A stretch of 64,000 nucleotides of DNA from Tetrahymena thermophila SB210 (Eukaryota; Ciliophora; Oligohymenophorea; Hymenostomatida; Tetrahymenidae): positions 307,973 to 371,972 of the forward strand of contig NW_002476302.1 in assembly GCF_000189635.1 (NCBI RefSeq), written 5' to 3'. Made by a program: the position numbers and the translations under genes. Positions 12,301-26,400 of this stretch are shown here, one piece after another. Under the pieces are notes generated by a model. It worked only from the letters and a program-made list of their open reading frames with translations, was not told the DNA's origin and searched no databases. Position 1 is the first letter of the stretch, and each line of letters starts with the position of its first letter.

Positions 12301-14405
12301 GAGTTGATGTCGATAAGTATATTTAAGAAGTATATGATAGCTCTGCAAAAAAAGTAAATAGTGAAATTATTGATGATTCATCAGAAAGATTACTTGAATC
12401 TCCCAAAATATTTGAAGAAAAAGACAGTGAAAGCGAACATAATAAAACAGCTCCTAATTCAATAAATTCAGCAACTAATTTAGATTACTTTAAAAGAAGT
12501 CCTTCCTTAGATATACTTTCAGTGAGCTAGTAATTGCTTTAGCTAAAGTAATAATAAGATTAAGAAAGAGAAAATTTATAGCAGTGCTTGAATAATGATG
12601 AGGAGGAAATAAAACAATATCTAGAATTAGATTTAGATGAAAATAACTTAAAATAATAAATATTAAGCTAATCTTAAAAACTGATGTAACTAATTAAAGA
12701 TAAAGAGTAAGAAATTGAATACTAAAGACAGTAATTTAATATTTAGTAAGATAATAAGAATAAAGAAGATTAAAGAAAAATGAAAGTTTTCGAAGAGTGG
12801 ATACAACAAATTTAGCAAGAACTTAAAATTTAATCTAGATTTTTAGAGTAGAAGGAAGTTATTCTCTCTTAGTAATAATTAGAATTAGCTAGTCTACAGG
12901 CTAATTTATAAGAAAAGTATCGTATTTAATAATAGCAAATACAAGAAAACTTACTTGCTTCTGAAACTATGAAAGAATAGATACTTAAATAAGAGTAAAA
13001 GCTTAGAGAAGAAACAGAGAGAATTGTTAACCTTCAATAAAAAGTTGAAGAAGAAATGCAAATGCTAGTCAAAGAAAAAACTCTTCTTGGAATTCAAAAA
13101 AGTAAAAGTGATGAAATTAAATCTAAAACTGCTACACCTTATAAGTTTAGTAAAAGTAAAAATTAAATGGATGTTGATTATCCAATTGCTTTATAAGACC
13201 ATCATGTGAACTTTGATTTAAGCAACCTTTCATAGTCTAAATAGGCTATGGAGGAAGAAATTGCAAAATAATCTTCTGCTCCAAGAAAATTAAGTGGAAG
13301 CTATTATCCTGGTCATGAACCTCATTCTTAAGGTAGTAGTAAATAGAGAAAAAATTGTGAAAAAAGCTATGCAGAAAAATAAATATAAACCTCAGCTATT
13401 CGTCCTGCTCCGAGAAATAATTAAAATAACTAATAAAATCATTCTGATGTAAGTGTTTATACCTATTATACTTACAGTGAAGCAGAATCTGTTAACCCTA
13501 TCTTAATGAACAACAGCTAAGGATCTTAATAGTAAAATAGTGCTCCAAACAGCTAAAATTCTAAAGAAAATAATCTGAAAAGCAAATACAAAAATACATC
13601 AAATCTTTCTCAGTAAAAAAATAAAATACAATTTTCTCCTTAAAAGGAAAATCAATCTCTATTATTAAACTCTTCTTTAAAGCTATGCCAGCAAATATAA
13701 AATTAAAATAATTAAGTAAGTTAATCCAAATCCTTAGAGTGTAATGAAGAAGAATAAAGTAAAAAATATTTTGATAAAAAACCAATTGAATCAGATTTAC
13801 AAAAGCTTGAACAGAAAAATTCAAATAAGATATTAAAAGAAAAGTAAAATGAAATGGTTGATGAAAATGATTAAGTTAAAATAAACAAGCTACAAAACGA
13901 AAGTGAACAAAATGAAAATTAAGAAGGCTAAGAAAAAAGGAGGTAAAGAGGAAGAAAGAAAGTTGGCTAAAAGCAGAAGAAAGCTACATCAAAGGAAAGA
14001 TAAGAAAATTCTTCAGTAGATCTTGATTCAACTTCAAAAGAAAGTGAAAGTGAAGACTAAGAAGATCTAACAAATGAAGAATAATTAAGACAAATTCTTG
14101 ATGGCATTGATTAATAGACAACTAAAAATAATAAAAAAAGAGGAAGAAAACCAAAGTAAAGAGACAGTTTGTCTTCTAATAAATCAAGAAATTCACTGTC
14201 TTCAGTTGACTCTGAAGCATCTTCAAGAGGACAAAAGAAACAAACTAAATAAGGCTAAAGCTCAATAGAAAAGGATAGGATTATATGCATAAACGAAAAT
14301 GAATAAAATGTTAAAATCTCAAAAGATAATAACAAAAGATCTGCATCAAACTCTTCTGATTCTAGAAATGCTAAAAAAAAGAATAAAAATAAATACAAAA
14401 AATGA
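9349..14405 (+). CDS. Kinesin-6-like motor with long Gln-rich tail
   Basis: Five exons (introns 9491-9542, 9726-9777, 10297-10361, 11179-11239) give 1,608 residues. The N-terminal motor (about 35-455) has the P-loop GVTNSGKT at about 118-125; Asn-Ser in place of the common Gly-Ala/Ser is typical of KIF20/KIF23 kinesin-6 proteins. A ~70-residue basic insert after FENFEIYNEDIFDL fits the enlarged loop 6 of that family. Switch I reads NSSRSQ and switch II DLAGAERAK; HINKTLLCLGNCIRSLR and YRESKLTRIL follow. The tail is Gln/Asn/Ser/Lys-rich with coiled coils (about 1020-1180) and ends in basic RGRK motifs near residues 1456 and 1521. Kinesin-6 motors bundle antiparallel microtubules at the spindle midzone; the role here is inferred. 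Confidence 0.88.
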
Positions 14406-15498
14406 AAATAATTTAGTTTTGAATACATTTTTGATATTTAAGTAATTAATGAAAATTGAATAATAAAATTAATTAATTACTTAAAAACTAACTAACTAAC
14501 TAATAAAATAACTAACTAACTAACTAACAAACAAAGTTCCCTATTAAAATATATTAAAAAATAAATTATACTATAAATTTTTTTATTTTATTTATAATAT
14601 ATATAAAGATGTATAAATTAATCATTAATAATATTAAAATATTATTTTGCCAAATAAAATTGTTAATTTTTATTTTCATACATTCGATGGTTTTTCATTT
14701 ATTAGTTAATTTTAAAACACTTCAAACTCAGAAAAAACAAAACAATATTTTAATTATTTTTTAATTAATCAGTTAAAAAGAAAAAACTCTTTTATTTTAT
14801 TGATTTAATGAATTATTTAGTGATAAAATAGTATTATTTATATTATCAAATTTAATTATTTAAAAAAGAACCTTTAGATTTTCATTATTTGAGTTGAAAA
14901 TTTTTATAAATCTTTTAAATTTTAAGACATCTGATTACAGTTTAATGGATATTCAAATTAAAATTGATAGTATAAAACTCTAAAACACTCAGAATTTAAA
15001 TTTATAAAATTATTTTAATAAATTAAATATTAAGTAAAAATAAATTAAGAAAATATAAAAAATTATATGATTACAAAAATTAATAAAATTGATAATTTAA
15101 TTTTAAAAGTTGAACAAATACAAACTTTAAAATTATGAATTTTAATTTTAATTTTATCTCATATTATAAATATATTATAAAATTTATTTTTAAAAAATAG
15201 TTTATTCAAGTCTTTCAAACTTTCAAATTAAAATTAATAAATATTAATTAATTATTACTAAAAGGCTAGCTTTTTATTTAAATTTGATAAAAAAAACAAA
15301 AAATATTTTTTAATTTTTTGAAAAGCAATTAGATTGGTAAAATACAAATGATATATGCTTATTTTCTGTTAAAAATTTTTATTACATTTGTAATCATTCA
15401 TTTTTCTAATTTACCAATTAATTCTGCGAAATTTAATTATAGGCAGAAAAATTAGATATATATCTCTAAATTTTTAAAGCAAAATTATAAGAATATTA
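14406..15498. other. Intergenic, A/T-rich with AACT repeat
   Basis: Region between the kinesin stop and the next start. Apart from an (AACT)n microsatellite near 14487-14528 it is featureless A/T-rich DNA with frequent TGA in all frames. Confidence 0.65.
14487..14528. repeat. (AACT)n microsatellite, interrupted
   Basis: Two runs of the tetramer AACT (about four copies each) separated by TAATAAAAT, located ~80 bases downstream of the kinesin stop codon. Confidence 0.9.
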
Positions 15499-18400
15499 AT
15501 GGAAGTAGGAAAGATAATGATGATGATGCAAAACTAATAATAATAAAATAACTTAGATATATAGGAGGGAGATAAAGTATATTCATAAAGGAAGTTACCA
15601 ACTATAAATTCATAGCCGAATATATAAAATGTAACAGGATAATAACTCAATAAGGTTGGATTTTAAAATCAATAAAGTTTAAATACTAGCAACAGTATTA
15701 CACAGATAAGGGTATCAGATTTAAAGTAACTTGAAAAAAATATCGAATAAGAAAAAAGGGAATTTTTGAACATGACAAAAATTAAGATTACTAAATCTAA
15801 GAACCCTCAAATAAACATTTAAAGAGGAAAGAGCTAGGATTCTAACTAGAGAAGTTTAAAATAAAATAATGTGGGAATTTAGTAATATAATTATAATTAA
15901 GAAAGTTAATTTGATGGGGATGATTAGTTCGAAAATAATTAGTAGCCTACAGAATCAATATCAGGGGTTGCTACTTATAGAGACAACACTTATTTTTATA
16001 AATAAAGAAGTGGTTCTTCTTAAAAACTAAGAAATGGATTTAATACGAAAACTAATTTTGCAACTACACTAAAAAAGGAAAACTATAATAGCATTTCTAA
16101 CAAAACTCTTAATTCTACTATAGGTGGAGGAGTTTACAACTTATAAAGTGACAGTATAAAAGATGTTAATAGTGATTAAAGTATGAATTTAGATAACTAT
16201 TTAAAGTAAGAAGGTTTTAAATCCAATGCAATGCTAAATAATTACTAAAGTGGAACTCAGTAGTTATTCATAAGCAAAGGATCTTCGCCATAATTGATTT
16301 ATGAAGCTCTCCCTTTGCATATAAGAGAGTTTTTTTAAAATAAAAAGGATTTTATGAAGAGCTTTGAAGAATATGATTTGACTAACAAGTGCCTTTACGA
16401 AGTTAATCAAAGAGTGAGATGCTATAGATACGAATTAGGGTGTTTGATTGATAAAATTTAAAATAGCTTCTACAAAATATATGAAAAAACTCTCGATCTT
16501 AGTATTAAGTTATACAATGAGAATAAAAAAAAGTTTGAAACGCAAATAAAAGAAAATTTAGCTAATATTGAAAGATAAGAGAGAGAAAAGAGGGACATTG
16601 AATCAACAAATAGGGATTTGAAAAATAGATATGTAGTCCAAGAATCATTATTTAAAATAACTAAGATAAATCACGATTCACTTTAATCAGAAGTACTCCT
16701 TTTGCATGATTTACTTAAAAGGGATATTTTACATAAAATAAATCACATTGGAAATTTAGAAAACCAACAAAATAAAATATTTAACTAAAAAGATGGTAAA
16801 ATTTTTTTTTTAATTTGAAAAAAAATGCATTTTATTTTAAAAAAAGATCCAAGTGACAAAATGGCTTAAGGCTTGAATAACTTAAATCACCTTATAACAA
16901 ATCTGCAGGGGGAATAAGGAATGAAGGATAATATGATGAGTTAAATGAGTGGCCTAGTAAAGGCTATGCTTAAAGGATCTAAATCTGATGCCTTTACTTA
17001 AGTAAATTAATTTTAACCCAAGTAAAAAATGTTTAAAAATAAGAATTATTAAGGTAGATGAAGGTGAACTTGTTTGGCTCCCTTAAGAAATTTTAGGCAA
17101 TAAAAAGAAAGTTACTTTACCCTCAGTTTTAGAGGCAGAAGTGAGTTCTATAAATATTCTAAATCTTTATAGTAATCCTATGTATGCAAATAAAGAAGAA
17201 TTAAACAATAGGACGAATGTTGAATAACTAAAGCTAAGAGAAAATGAAATAAACCAACAGACGTCAAAGAAAGGAAATAATATGGGAACAGGTATTTTTT
17301 TTATTTTTAGGAAATAACTTTAAAATTAATTTTATCTATTAATAATCTGTAAACAGATAACTGGAATTTGACAATTAATTTAATTGTGTTTATTGAGAAT
17401 GTAACAAAAAAAAATGAAAACGGAAGAGTTATTCCTTGGTTGCATTTTAAAAATTTGGTTTTTGAAATATATGAAGACCGTATAAAGAGTAACTGGGAAG
17501 TTAATGGATCTATGCTCTCTACAGGTATTCCATTTGACGAATATTTGTGCATGTTTTTCTTAAAGCAATAAAAGTAAAGAAGATTAGCAGAAATAAGATT
17601 ATTTGAATTTTTGATTTCGTTGCGTTATTACATGAAAAACCATACTAGAGCTATGACATTTGCCCTTTTATGTAATGTTTCCCAGCTTTCAGGCTCGTCG
17701 GGTGATAATTTCACATTTAAATTTGATATTTACATACAATATTTTTTCCTTTTCGCATTCAAAAGATTGAATGAGCACAAAAAGGTAAATAATTAAATTT
17801 AATTTACGAATGAAAATAAAAATTGTATTTCTTTTTTTAAAAATTAGCAATTTATAGAATAAGATGGCTTTACTTATTTACCTAAAGATTTCTTACCAGA
17901 ATTACTTAGAGATGTTCTTATATTTATTACAGAAGGAGCAAGATAGAAAATTCTTACAAGAGTAGGAAAAGCTTGCTTAAAATTAAATGATGACTAAGAA
18001 GTTATTGAAGTTGATAAAATACTGGATGTTTACCTTGAAGAATATATAGAAGGCAAGAAAAAATTGATTAGGAATTTAACTAAAAACTACTCCAAAATAT
18101 ATGAAAGTGATCATGGAATGTTTACAATTGATGATTTAATTGGAGTAATTAAAGAAAGTGTAGATAGCAATTCTTAATCATCTTCCTTTAGATATCCGAG
18201 CATTACTTACTACACAAGAGTATTCTTACATTCTCTAACTTCGACATCAAATAAGTTCGATGTCTCGCCAAAAGAATTTTTAGCAGCATGTTCTAAATTT
18301 GGAATAGACTGCCCTTTTCCTTTTATTAAACTGTCAGCAAATTCTGACAAAGATGATGATGAAGAAGAGTAAAATTTAATTTAATTAATTTAAATTTATT

Positions 18401-18803
18401 TATTTTATTTAAATTAATTTTAATTAGAATTCTACGCAGACACAAGATAAAAACAGATGAGCAAAACAAAGAAGGTGGAGAAAATGAGGGCAAAGAAAAA
18501 TAAAATGTTTCAAGAAAAAAATCTAACAAGAGTATTGGAGATATTAATCAATTAAATGGTGAAAATAATAATAATGCAAATGCTGATGTTGTCTCTTCTA
18601 AAAATCAAATTAAAATAGATTCTACATCAGCATTGTTTGCTTAACATTTTAGCATTTTGAGAGAAATGCGTTTATATTGCAAAAATTTTAAAGAAAGCTA
18701 TAGTAAGGAAGAAGACAAAGAAGTACTTTGGACATAATTTGGTAATATCTTAAATATATTGGAGGCTGGTTGCTAATTTTTAAATTTTCCTATAAACATA
18801 TGA
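15499..18803 (+). CDS. Unrecognised 1,004-residue coiled-coil protein
   Basis: Six exons (introns 16796-16846, 17002-17053, 17292-17356, 17785-17847, 18369-18427) give 1,004 residues with consistent phase. The first ~270 residues are low-complexity Gln/Asn/Ser. A globular and coiled-coil section follows (IYEALPLHIREFF, CRYELG, then EKTLDLSIKLYNENKKKFETQ) to about 430. A middle section has WNLTINLIVFIENVTKKN and FRYPSITYYTRVFLHSL, with an acidic DKDDDEE stretch before the last intron, and the protein ends in REMRLYCKNFKESYSKEED...ILNILEAGCQF. It has no signal peptide or membrane segment. I do not recognise a family; the coiled coil plus structured C-terminal half would suit a cytoskeletal or ciliary protein, but that is a guess. 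Confidence 0.8.
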
Positions 18804-20422
18804 AAAATATTTATTTAATAATATCACAATATAAATTAAATTAAAATATCTATCAAAAACTATTTATCTTTATAATACACTTTTAGTACTAAAACAATTA
18901 CCCTAAGAAACTTTACATCAATATGTGAATTAAAAATATTTAATCGAAAATAGTTAATAAATGTTGCTTTACTATTGACTATAACAATAATAAAAATTTT
19001 TTATTGCTGTTGTAAAAAAGCAGAACTAGATTGAAAATTTTGAAATGAAATTTATAATAAAAAGAATAAATTTTTATATTGTTAATTTAAATTAATTTGT
19101 CAAATAATTTGTTATCCATTTAATCCCTGAGAGAGAGAAAAAATATTTATTTAATTTAATTTGTAAGCAATTAATCATACTGCTTATACTGCTTGGTTTT
19201 ATTAAAGTTTTTTATTTTCTTAATTTTAAAGAAAATTTCATAAAATATTTTTTTATTTTGTAAATAAATAAATTCTCTTAAATTAAATTAGCATTTTAAT
19301 ATTAAGTATATCGAAATAATTATCAATAAAAATTTAATACTATTTTTAATTTTTATTAGTTTTTAATTTTATTGAGGATAAAATATTTTTTTTTCAATTT
19401 AATCAAATAATGCTTTGAATTTTTTAAAGTGGTTTGCAAAAATAATGCTTTTAATTATTAAAACTTTGTTAATAAATTTATTTAATTAATTAATTAATTA
19501 ATTATTATGCTTTTAAATTTTGATATTTGAATAATTGATTGATCAATTTTTTCTGCTAATAATTATTTCAAATTTTAATTTAGCCATCATATCAATTTTA
19601 TGTAAAATTTGAATTTTTACATTAATTAAAAAATATCAACGAACTTATCTTACTTAAAACAAAACTAAATTTTTTGATTTAGATTGCAATAAATATAATT
19701 TATGTTAATTTTTAATTAAACAAAATAAATTTATTTTTTTTAATAAGTTAAAATAGAATTATTTTATTATTTTTTTGAATTTGGATGTGTTTAAAAAAAA
19801 AATAAATATCATATTTTAATAGATTGAAAAAAAATAGGTGCATAAAAAAATAAATAATAATGGTAAAGAGTCTATGATTTGTAAATAATAATTAAATAGA
19901 ATTAGGGTAATTATTAATAATAAATAATAATTTATATATTAAATGAATATATTTTTTTATGAATAAATGAATATGGGATCTATATATTCGTATGGATATA
20001 TATTTCAAAGAAGATTTTGAAATAAAAGCAAAATTGCATTGAATATTTAAGAAATATGAGTAATAAGGTGTTCTATATTATACATTTATTTATTGATTAA
20101 ATAATTAGTTGATTGATTTATTTATTAATTAAAACAAGAAGTAGTATACTACTGACATTTACAAAAGAAAAGAAAGTAACATATAAAATTAATAGTAGTG
20201 TGATTCAATAAGCATAAATATATTTTAGAATAGGAGATAATTAATTATCATATAGGAAACCATTAAACTGATTACTAAAATAATCGCTCCATACTCAAGG
20301 GAACTTTATATAAACTAAGCACATCTCATACTCAGAAAACAACTTAAATCAATTTTTGAAAATAAAGAATCAAATTAGCAAAAACATCAACTAAATAATT
20401 TTAAGCAGTTTTATCTCGTAAG
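18804..20422. other. Large intergenic region, A/T-rich
   Basis: 1.6 kb without any coding signal on either strand. It contains a (TTAA)n tract at about 19480-19505 and many A/T-only runs. The promoter of the large BEACH gene should lie in its right-hand end, but no element is recognisable. Confidence 0.65.
19480..19505. repeat. (TTAA)n tract
   Basis: Six contiguous TTAA-type units in an intergenic region; simple low-complexity sequence. Confidence 0.8.
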
Positions 20423-23400
20423 ATGAACGAGAAGTTTGATCCGTGTTTTCAGGAGGCTGGTATTAGTTAGCCCAACAAATTCTTTAAAGAGAATAAGATT
20501 CTTATACGTCCAAGTGTTATCAGTGAATTTTTTAACTATTTTGAAGACCTTGAAGAAGATAAGCAGGTAATTTTTTGCAACATCATTTCTTAGTAATTTT
20601 TGAAAATCTGACTCCTAAGAATCTTTTGATTCCAAAAGATAGCATAGGGGTAACAGCGATTGGTACATTCCACAAAAGTTTAAGAGGCAATAGACAAAGA
20701 TATTTAGATGTTTTTAGAATATTTTTGAAATAAGCCTTTAACTACCAACTTGAATTCATAACTTCTTTTCTACTTATTGATATTAACTTTTACAAATTTT
20801 ATAAATAGATTAGTAGTTTAGACGCGCTTTTAGAGATAATACCACAAATTTCCCAAAATGCAACAATGCTAGTTTCAAAAAGCATAAGTAAATAAAATGC
20901 AAAGGCCCACGATTTAATTGATGTATTGATTTAACTCGCAATAAAGTTGGCAGGTAGAAAGAACTAAAAGGTAATTAAGACATTAATTTTGAATTATTTC
21001 GTTAACTATCAATACTAGAGAAAGGAATAAGAGATAAATATTTAAGCAAAAAATGAAAGTTAAATAATGAAAATAGATATTAAATACAAACAATAGAGCT
21101 TAAATATATACAAATCAAAATGTAATTTTACCCAAAATTTAGTTTTTCAGCATTGAATTTTAACAAATTATAATGATTGGTATTTTTGATATTTTTGTTG
21201 TTGTAAGATATTATGATGATAGATACATCATTCAATTATATATAATTATTATAGGTTATTGAAAAATTGATTAGCTTGATAGTTATATTAGCAAAGGAAA
21301 ACAATCTTCGAAAATCTAATTTGTAATCTGTATATTCAATTCTATCAAATAATTTTTATGATCAAAATCTAGACTATAGTCAATTATGCACTGCTGTTGA
21401 AATTTTGCAAGTAAATTATAATTAATAAGTTATTTGGTTGCTGAACATTTTTTTTCTATCTATTTTTATTAGAAAGTATTTAAGATACAAAGACCCAGAG
21501 GTTATTCTTCAACTACTCCTATTTCTTCACCTATTTTAGCTTCTTCTCATATTTAGTAGCAGTAAAAGTTAGTTGTTAACTAAATAGAAGCAGATGATAA
21601 AGAAGTGAGGTCTAATCCTTACAGTTATTTCTACTTTCAAGGAAAAGACTCAAACATATCAATTGTATAAGGAAATGCTAATCCTGTTTGGAAATTTGAA
21701 AATGTATAAAATATGCTTTTGCAAATTTATTTATAATTTATTTAAAAAAAAAGGGAATATGCCTATGCTTTTGGTTTTATTTAGACAAATTGAAATATTC
21801 TATTGAAGATTCATGCATTGTACCTCAATAAAAATTATTCACAATACATACATCAGTTGATGGCAAGGGTGGTGGTATAGAGGCTTATTTTGTTAACAAT
21901 TAGTTATTTTATAGAATATTGCCTGAATAGTATTTAGAACCCACTCCTAAATCAAACGGAGTTTTAGTTGATTAGTTTTAGCCCGGAGAGTGGCACTTTA
22001 TAGGAATAGACCATGAGGTCCCAAAGTTATTTGGCAAATCAGGATCAATTAAAGTAATTTCTAAAAACAAAAAAAAATTAAATTAATTAATTAATTTAAA
22101 TTGATTAGGTCGTAGTTAACAATAAGAAACCAATTAGTTTTAATATGGATTATCCTAAAATTCCTTCCTCAAGCTAGATAAAAAAGTTCTGTTTTGGCGA
22201 GCATTTAATAGGTAAAATAAGCTCAGTCATGATTTTAAGTTAGCCAATAGGAGTAGATGAAATTTAACAGCTTCCTAAATTTTATCAGTACGGATTTCAG
22301 AATTCACATTCTTTGAAGAGTTTGGATAGAACTTTTGAATCATCTATAAATAAAATTTACCTATTGCTTTCTCCAACTAGATCATGTAAAATTAAGCAAA
22401 ATAAATATTAATGTAAATTTTTAATTTTTAATTTAAATCAGATAATAATAGATGCTATGATGCAATTAACAATCATGTTGCTCTATTTAGTGAAAAGGCA
22501 GGAGTTTATTATAAAGACCCTCTTAAATTTAAAATAAATGAGCTAGGAGGACTCTAAGGAATAGTCCCATTATTTTATGTTATAAGTAAATAATAAATTA
22601 AAACAAATTGAGCTTCTTGTTATTTATTTTTATCAATATTTAAAAGGATTTTGCAAAAAAAGTGGTGAAACAAATGCAGTTAATGAGCTTTTAGAATTAT
22701 TAATTATTTTATTGCATAAAAGACATGACTTTCAAACTCAAGCTGCTAAATTAGACATACTTAAAATTATTTCTAATTTACTAAGCGAACTAACTGAGCC
22801 TTATATTGATTTAATAACTATCGCTCGCTTAAAGGAATTAAAATAAGTTATACAAGAACCATCATTATAATAGTCTTTCTTTTTAGATTTTTTATGGAAT
22901 TTAGATCTTCTTTTTGTTATGGAAAGCAACGAAGTCAAAATATAATATATAGCATTCTTGAAATCTGTTTACGAATAAAACCCAGACCACTATAATAAGC
23001 TTTTTAGTGTATCTTAAATTATTTCTCAAGCAATCTTAAAATGTGATGTTAGAACTTCACAGTGCTGCTAAAACCATTCCTTAAATCTCTTAGGAGTAAA
23101 ATAAGTAGATTAAGCAAAATCCTCAATTATAGAAACATAAAATAGTCCTGCCCTCAACTCGCTTTCAAATAATAATTAAGAATAGTTCAATTAATTGTCT
23201 AAAATAATATAGCCTCTTTTTGAAATTATAGAAAGCATTTTTCTTAAAAGCTGTGATGACTTAGGCCAAGATCTCGTTTAGATATTAAATGCTTTCAATT
23301 TAAAATGTTCCCCTTGTTTTCATTTAAGCTTATTCGGAATATTGAAAGTAAATCAGAAATTTAATCAAATTATTTATTATTAATTAATTAAATCATATTA

Positions 23401-26400
23401 AAACAGAAAATTTTGATAGATAAGCCATCTGACCAATAGAATAATACCAAGAAATATTTAAAGATTATGATAGAAAATAAAGCAATTTATACATTCCTAT
23501 ATTTGATGCAAAACTCACCCTTCATTGACATCAAAGCTATGTGTCTAAAAATGATAAATTTACTCAATTAGAAAACTACTGTAAAATTTTTTTTTATTTT
23601 TCAAATATTTTATATTTTTCCATTTTAACTTTAACATAATTTGTTTTAATAAAATATCTCTTTACTTTAATAGAAGCAGTAACTGATTAATGAATATGAG
23701 TTATGTAGTTATATTTCGAATATTCTTTGGAACTTAAATTAATGCAAAAGTATTGAAGTAACTCCTTTAATTAACCCTCAGGAGTCTCCAGAAAAAGCAA
23801 AAATAGCTCCATAAATAGGGAATTTTAATTTAGATAGTAACTAATAATTAATTGAGTCAAAATTTATAGAATAAGAGGAATAAGTGGATAAAATTAATTC
23901 CAAATAAGAAATGATAAGCTAAGGTATTAGCAATAATAATGGGTAATAATAATTATTATTTTAGAGTAAAGAAAATAAAAAAATAAGCTTTAATTAAGAC
24001 TAGTTTGAAAATGGGAATCACCTCAATGATAATTAAAATTTATAATAACCCTAGATAGATTAACCATAGCCGTTTTTTAAAAAAGAAAAACCATAAAGTA
24101 AACATTAAAAATAATTCTAACTCAACAAAGGAGCTCTAAATTTAAATATTGAATAAGATGACAATAGTTAACCAATTAATAATACTGCTTAAATTGCAAT
24201 TAATACTGAAAATGGAAATTATTAAAAAGAAGAAACAAATTAATTAACTTAAGAACCTCTTAAAATAAATAAGCCTCCATAAAAGAAAAAAAAATTTTTA
24301 TAATTAGATGATGACATTCTAATTAATACTAATGATGATTTTGTTATAAGCTAACCACAAGCTTAGTAGTAAGAAAAAGAGAGTTAGAATAATAAAAAAA
24401 CATTAATCGGATTCATGGATAAGTTGAATAAAGCTTAAGAAGAAAACTAAGAAAAAGATCATTAATAGATTTAAAATGATAATAATTCGCTATCTCAATT
24501 TATTCCCCCAAACGGATCAAAAAAGCCAAGCATTTCAAATGCATTTAATAGTTAGTATTAAGAAAGTGATGGGTTCACATTTAATATTCCAAATGAACCT
24601 TATGATCAAATGAAAGTAGCTATGAATCCAGGATTCAACTAGGCTCCATCAATGCTTAACAAAAGAGCTTAAGGTAGCAAATTTAGTTTTCCAACTCTTG
24701 ATTCTAATCCAACTGCAACTAGTAATACAAATAACAATGGCTTAGATTTAGGAAGTAAAAATAAAATAGGTGGTTCTAGCAAATTCTAGTTTGACTCCAG
24801 CGGAATTCCAAGTAGTATTCCAAGTATTCCTAGTGGTGGTAGTGGAACTTACATGGAACCTAAAATGTCAAGCAAAGCTGGTTAAGCACTATAATTCACG
24901 TTTCCTAACTAGAAACCTAAAGGTTCTTCAAGTTCAACAAATGACTAAGTTGAAAATTTTAGTTTGCCATAACCAAGAAAAAGTCTTAAAAATTAAAACT
25001 TAAATTTAAAATAAATCGACGATAAGAATGATGAAGAAGAGGAACTATCTGAAAAAGCTGCAGAATCTAAGTAAGACAGATCTTCGATACCTCTTGATAT
25101 ATCTCTTGAATAAAATGTTGTGCTTCCAAAGCTCCCTCATTAAACTCATTAAAGAATAAAAAAACCTAATTTAATGCTAAACGATGTACCAACTAATGAT
25201 GAAAATAAAGCAGATACTATAAATCCACCTTAAAAACAACCTTCTTAGCCAAACTAATCAACAAAAAAAGGAAAACCATCTTCTGGATAACCATCATACA
25301 AAAAGAAATTATTTGGAAACTTAGAAATTAATATAGATACAGTTAACGAAGAGTATACTACAGGTGGAGGAGAGACTGCTCTTAAATAATTATAAATATA
25401 AAATTATGATGAAGCTGAAGAAGAAAAAGCAATAGCAGAATTAGCTCGTTTATGTGTTAAATATATGAATGGTGAGCTTAAATATAGTGAAGAAGATTAT
25501 TATAATAGTAGAATGCCAAATATTCCATAAAAATCTTTTAATGCTCCAATGAGTGTTAGAGGAATTAAAAATATTGATTTATCATAGACTGGTCAAACTT
25601 ACCTAGAAAACACTGAAAAGCCACGTAATTTTATTTTAAGTTAAAATTTTATAATGTGTTATTGTTTAATTTAGTTAACATTATTATGGAAAATACTGCT
25701 TAAGAAAATGACATGAGTTTTTCGATGGATTTCAACAAAGAATAAAGTATCGGACCAACTCCAAAAAATTTATAAATATTAAATAAAAAAAACTCCTCTC
25801 TAAAGGATAATTTCTTAGCTACCGATGACTTGATAAAAGCCTAATATTTTAAGGATGAGCTGATGAATGAAGAAATTGTGAAACCTCAGGTTTAGGTAGA
25901 TAATTTAATTTAAAAGGACGAATAAGAAGTTGTTGCTACTGCAAATGTTAGCAATCAAGAAATATTTAATTAAACTGGGTAAATTAACTAAAATCAAGAA
26001 TTAGTAGATAGATAGAAATTATTCGATAGCATAGATTTTGAACCTCTCTACATATCAATTATGGAATGGGTTTTGCAAAGATTGCCTGGAAATTTAGATA
26101 ACACAATTATTATAACAGATAAAGACAATATCACTTCAAACCATGCCTTATAAATTTTAATGTCATTTTACAATCACTGCAATAATAATCTACGTCCAGT
26201 CATTATTTAAGATCTTCAGCTAGTTGTCAAATGGAATATCTAGAATAGCAATACACTTCTCAAGTACACTGAGTTTTATTATTGGCTTCTTGACATTCTT
26301 TTTGATTAACAAGTAAAAAATACATTTTAAAATTTATTTAAAAAGTTTTATTTTTAATAAAATTTAATGAATTATTAGGTAAATATGTTTTTAGAAAAAG

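Noticed and set aside
13561-13824. Minus-strand ORFs opposite the kinesin tail (also 11592-11789 and 9587-9823)
   Set aside because: They are antisense to well-supported coding exons, consist of Phe/Ile/Leu-rich shadow translation and contain no motif.
14487-14528. CRISPR-like or telomere-like repeat
   Set aside because: The AACT runs are a simple microsatellite. Units do not match the ciliate telomere repeat (CCCCAA), and there are no spacers.
25620-25690. A gene boundary splitting the BEACH protein into two genes
   Set aside because: A 50-nt GT-AG intron (25625-25674) joins the frames in phase. There is no room for an intergenic spacer, and the downstream part has no separate promoter-sized gap.
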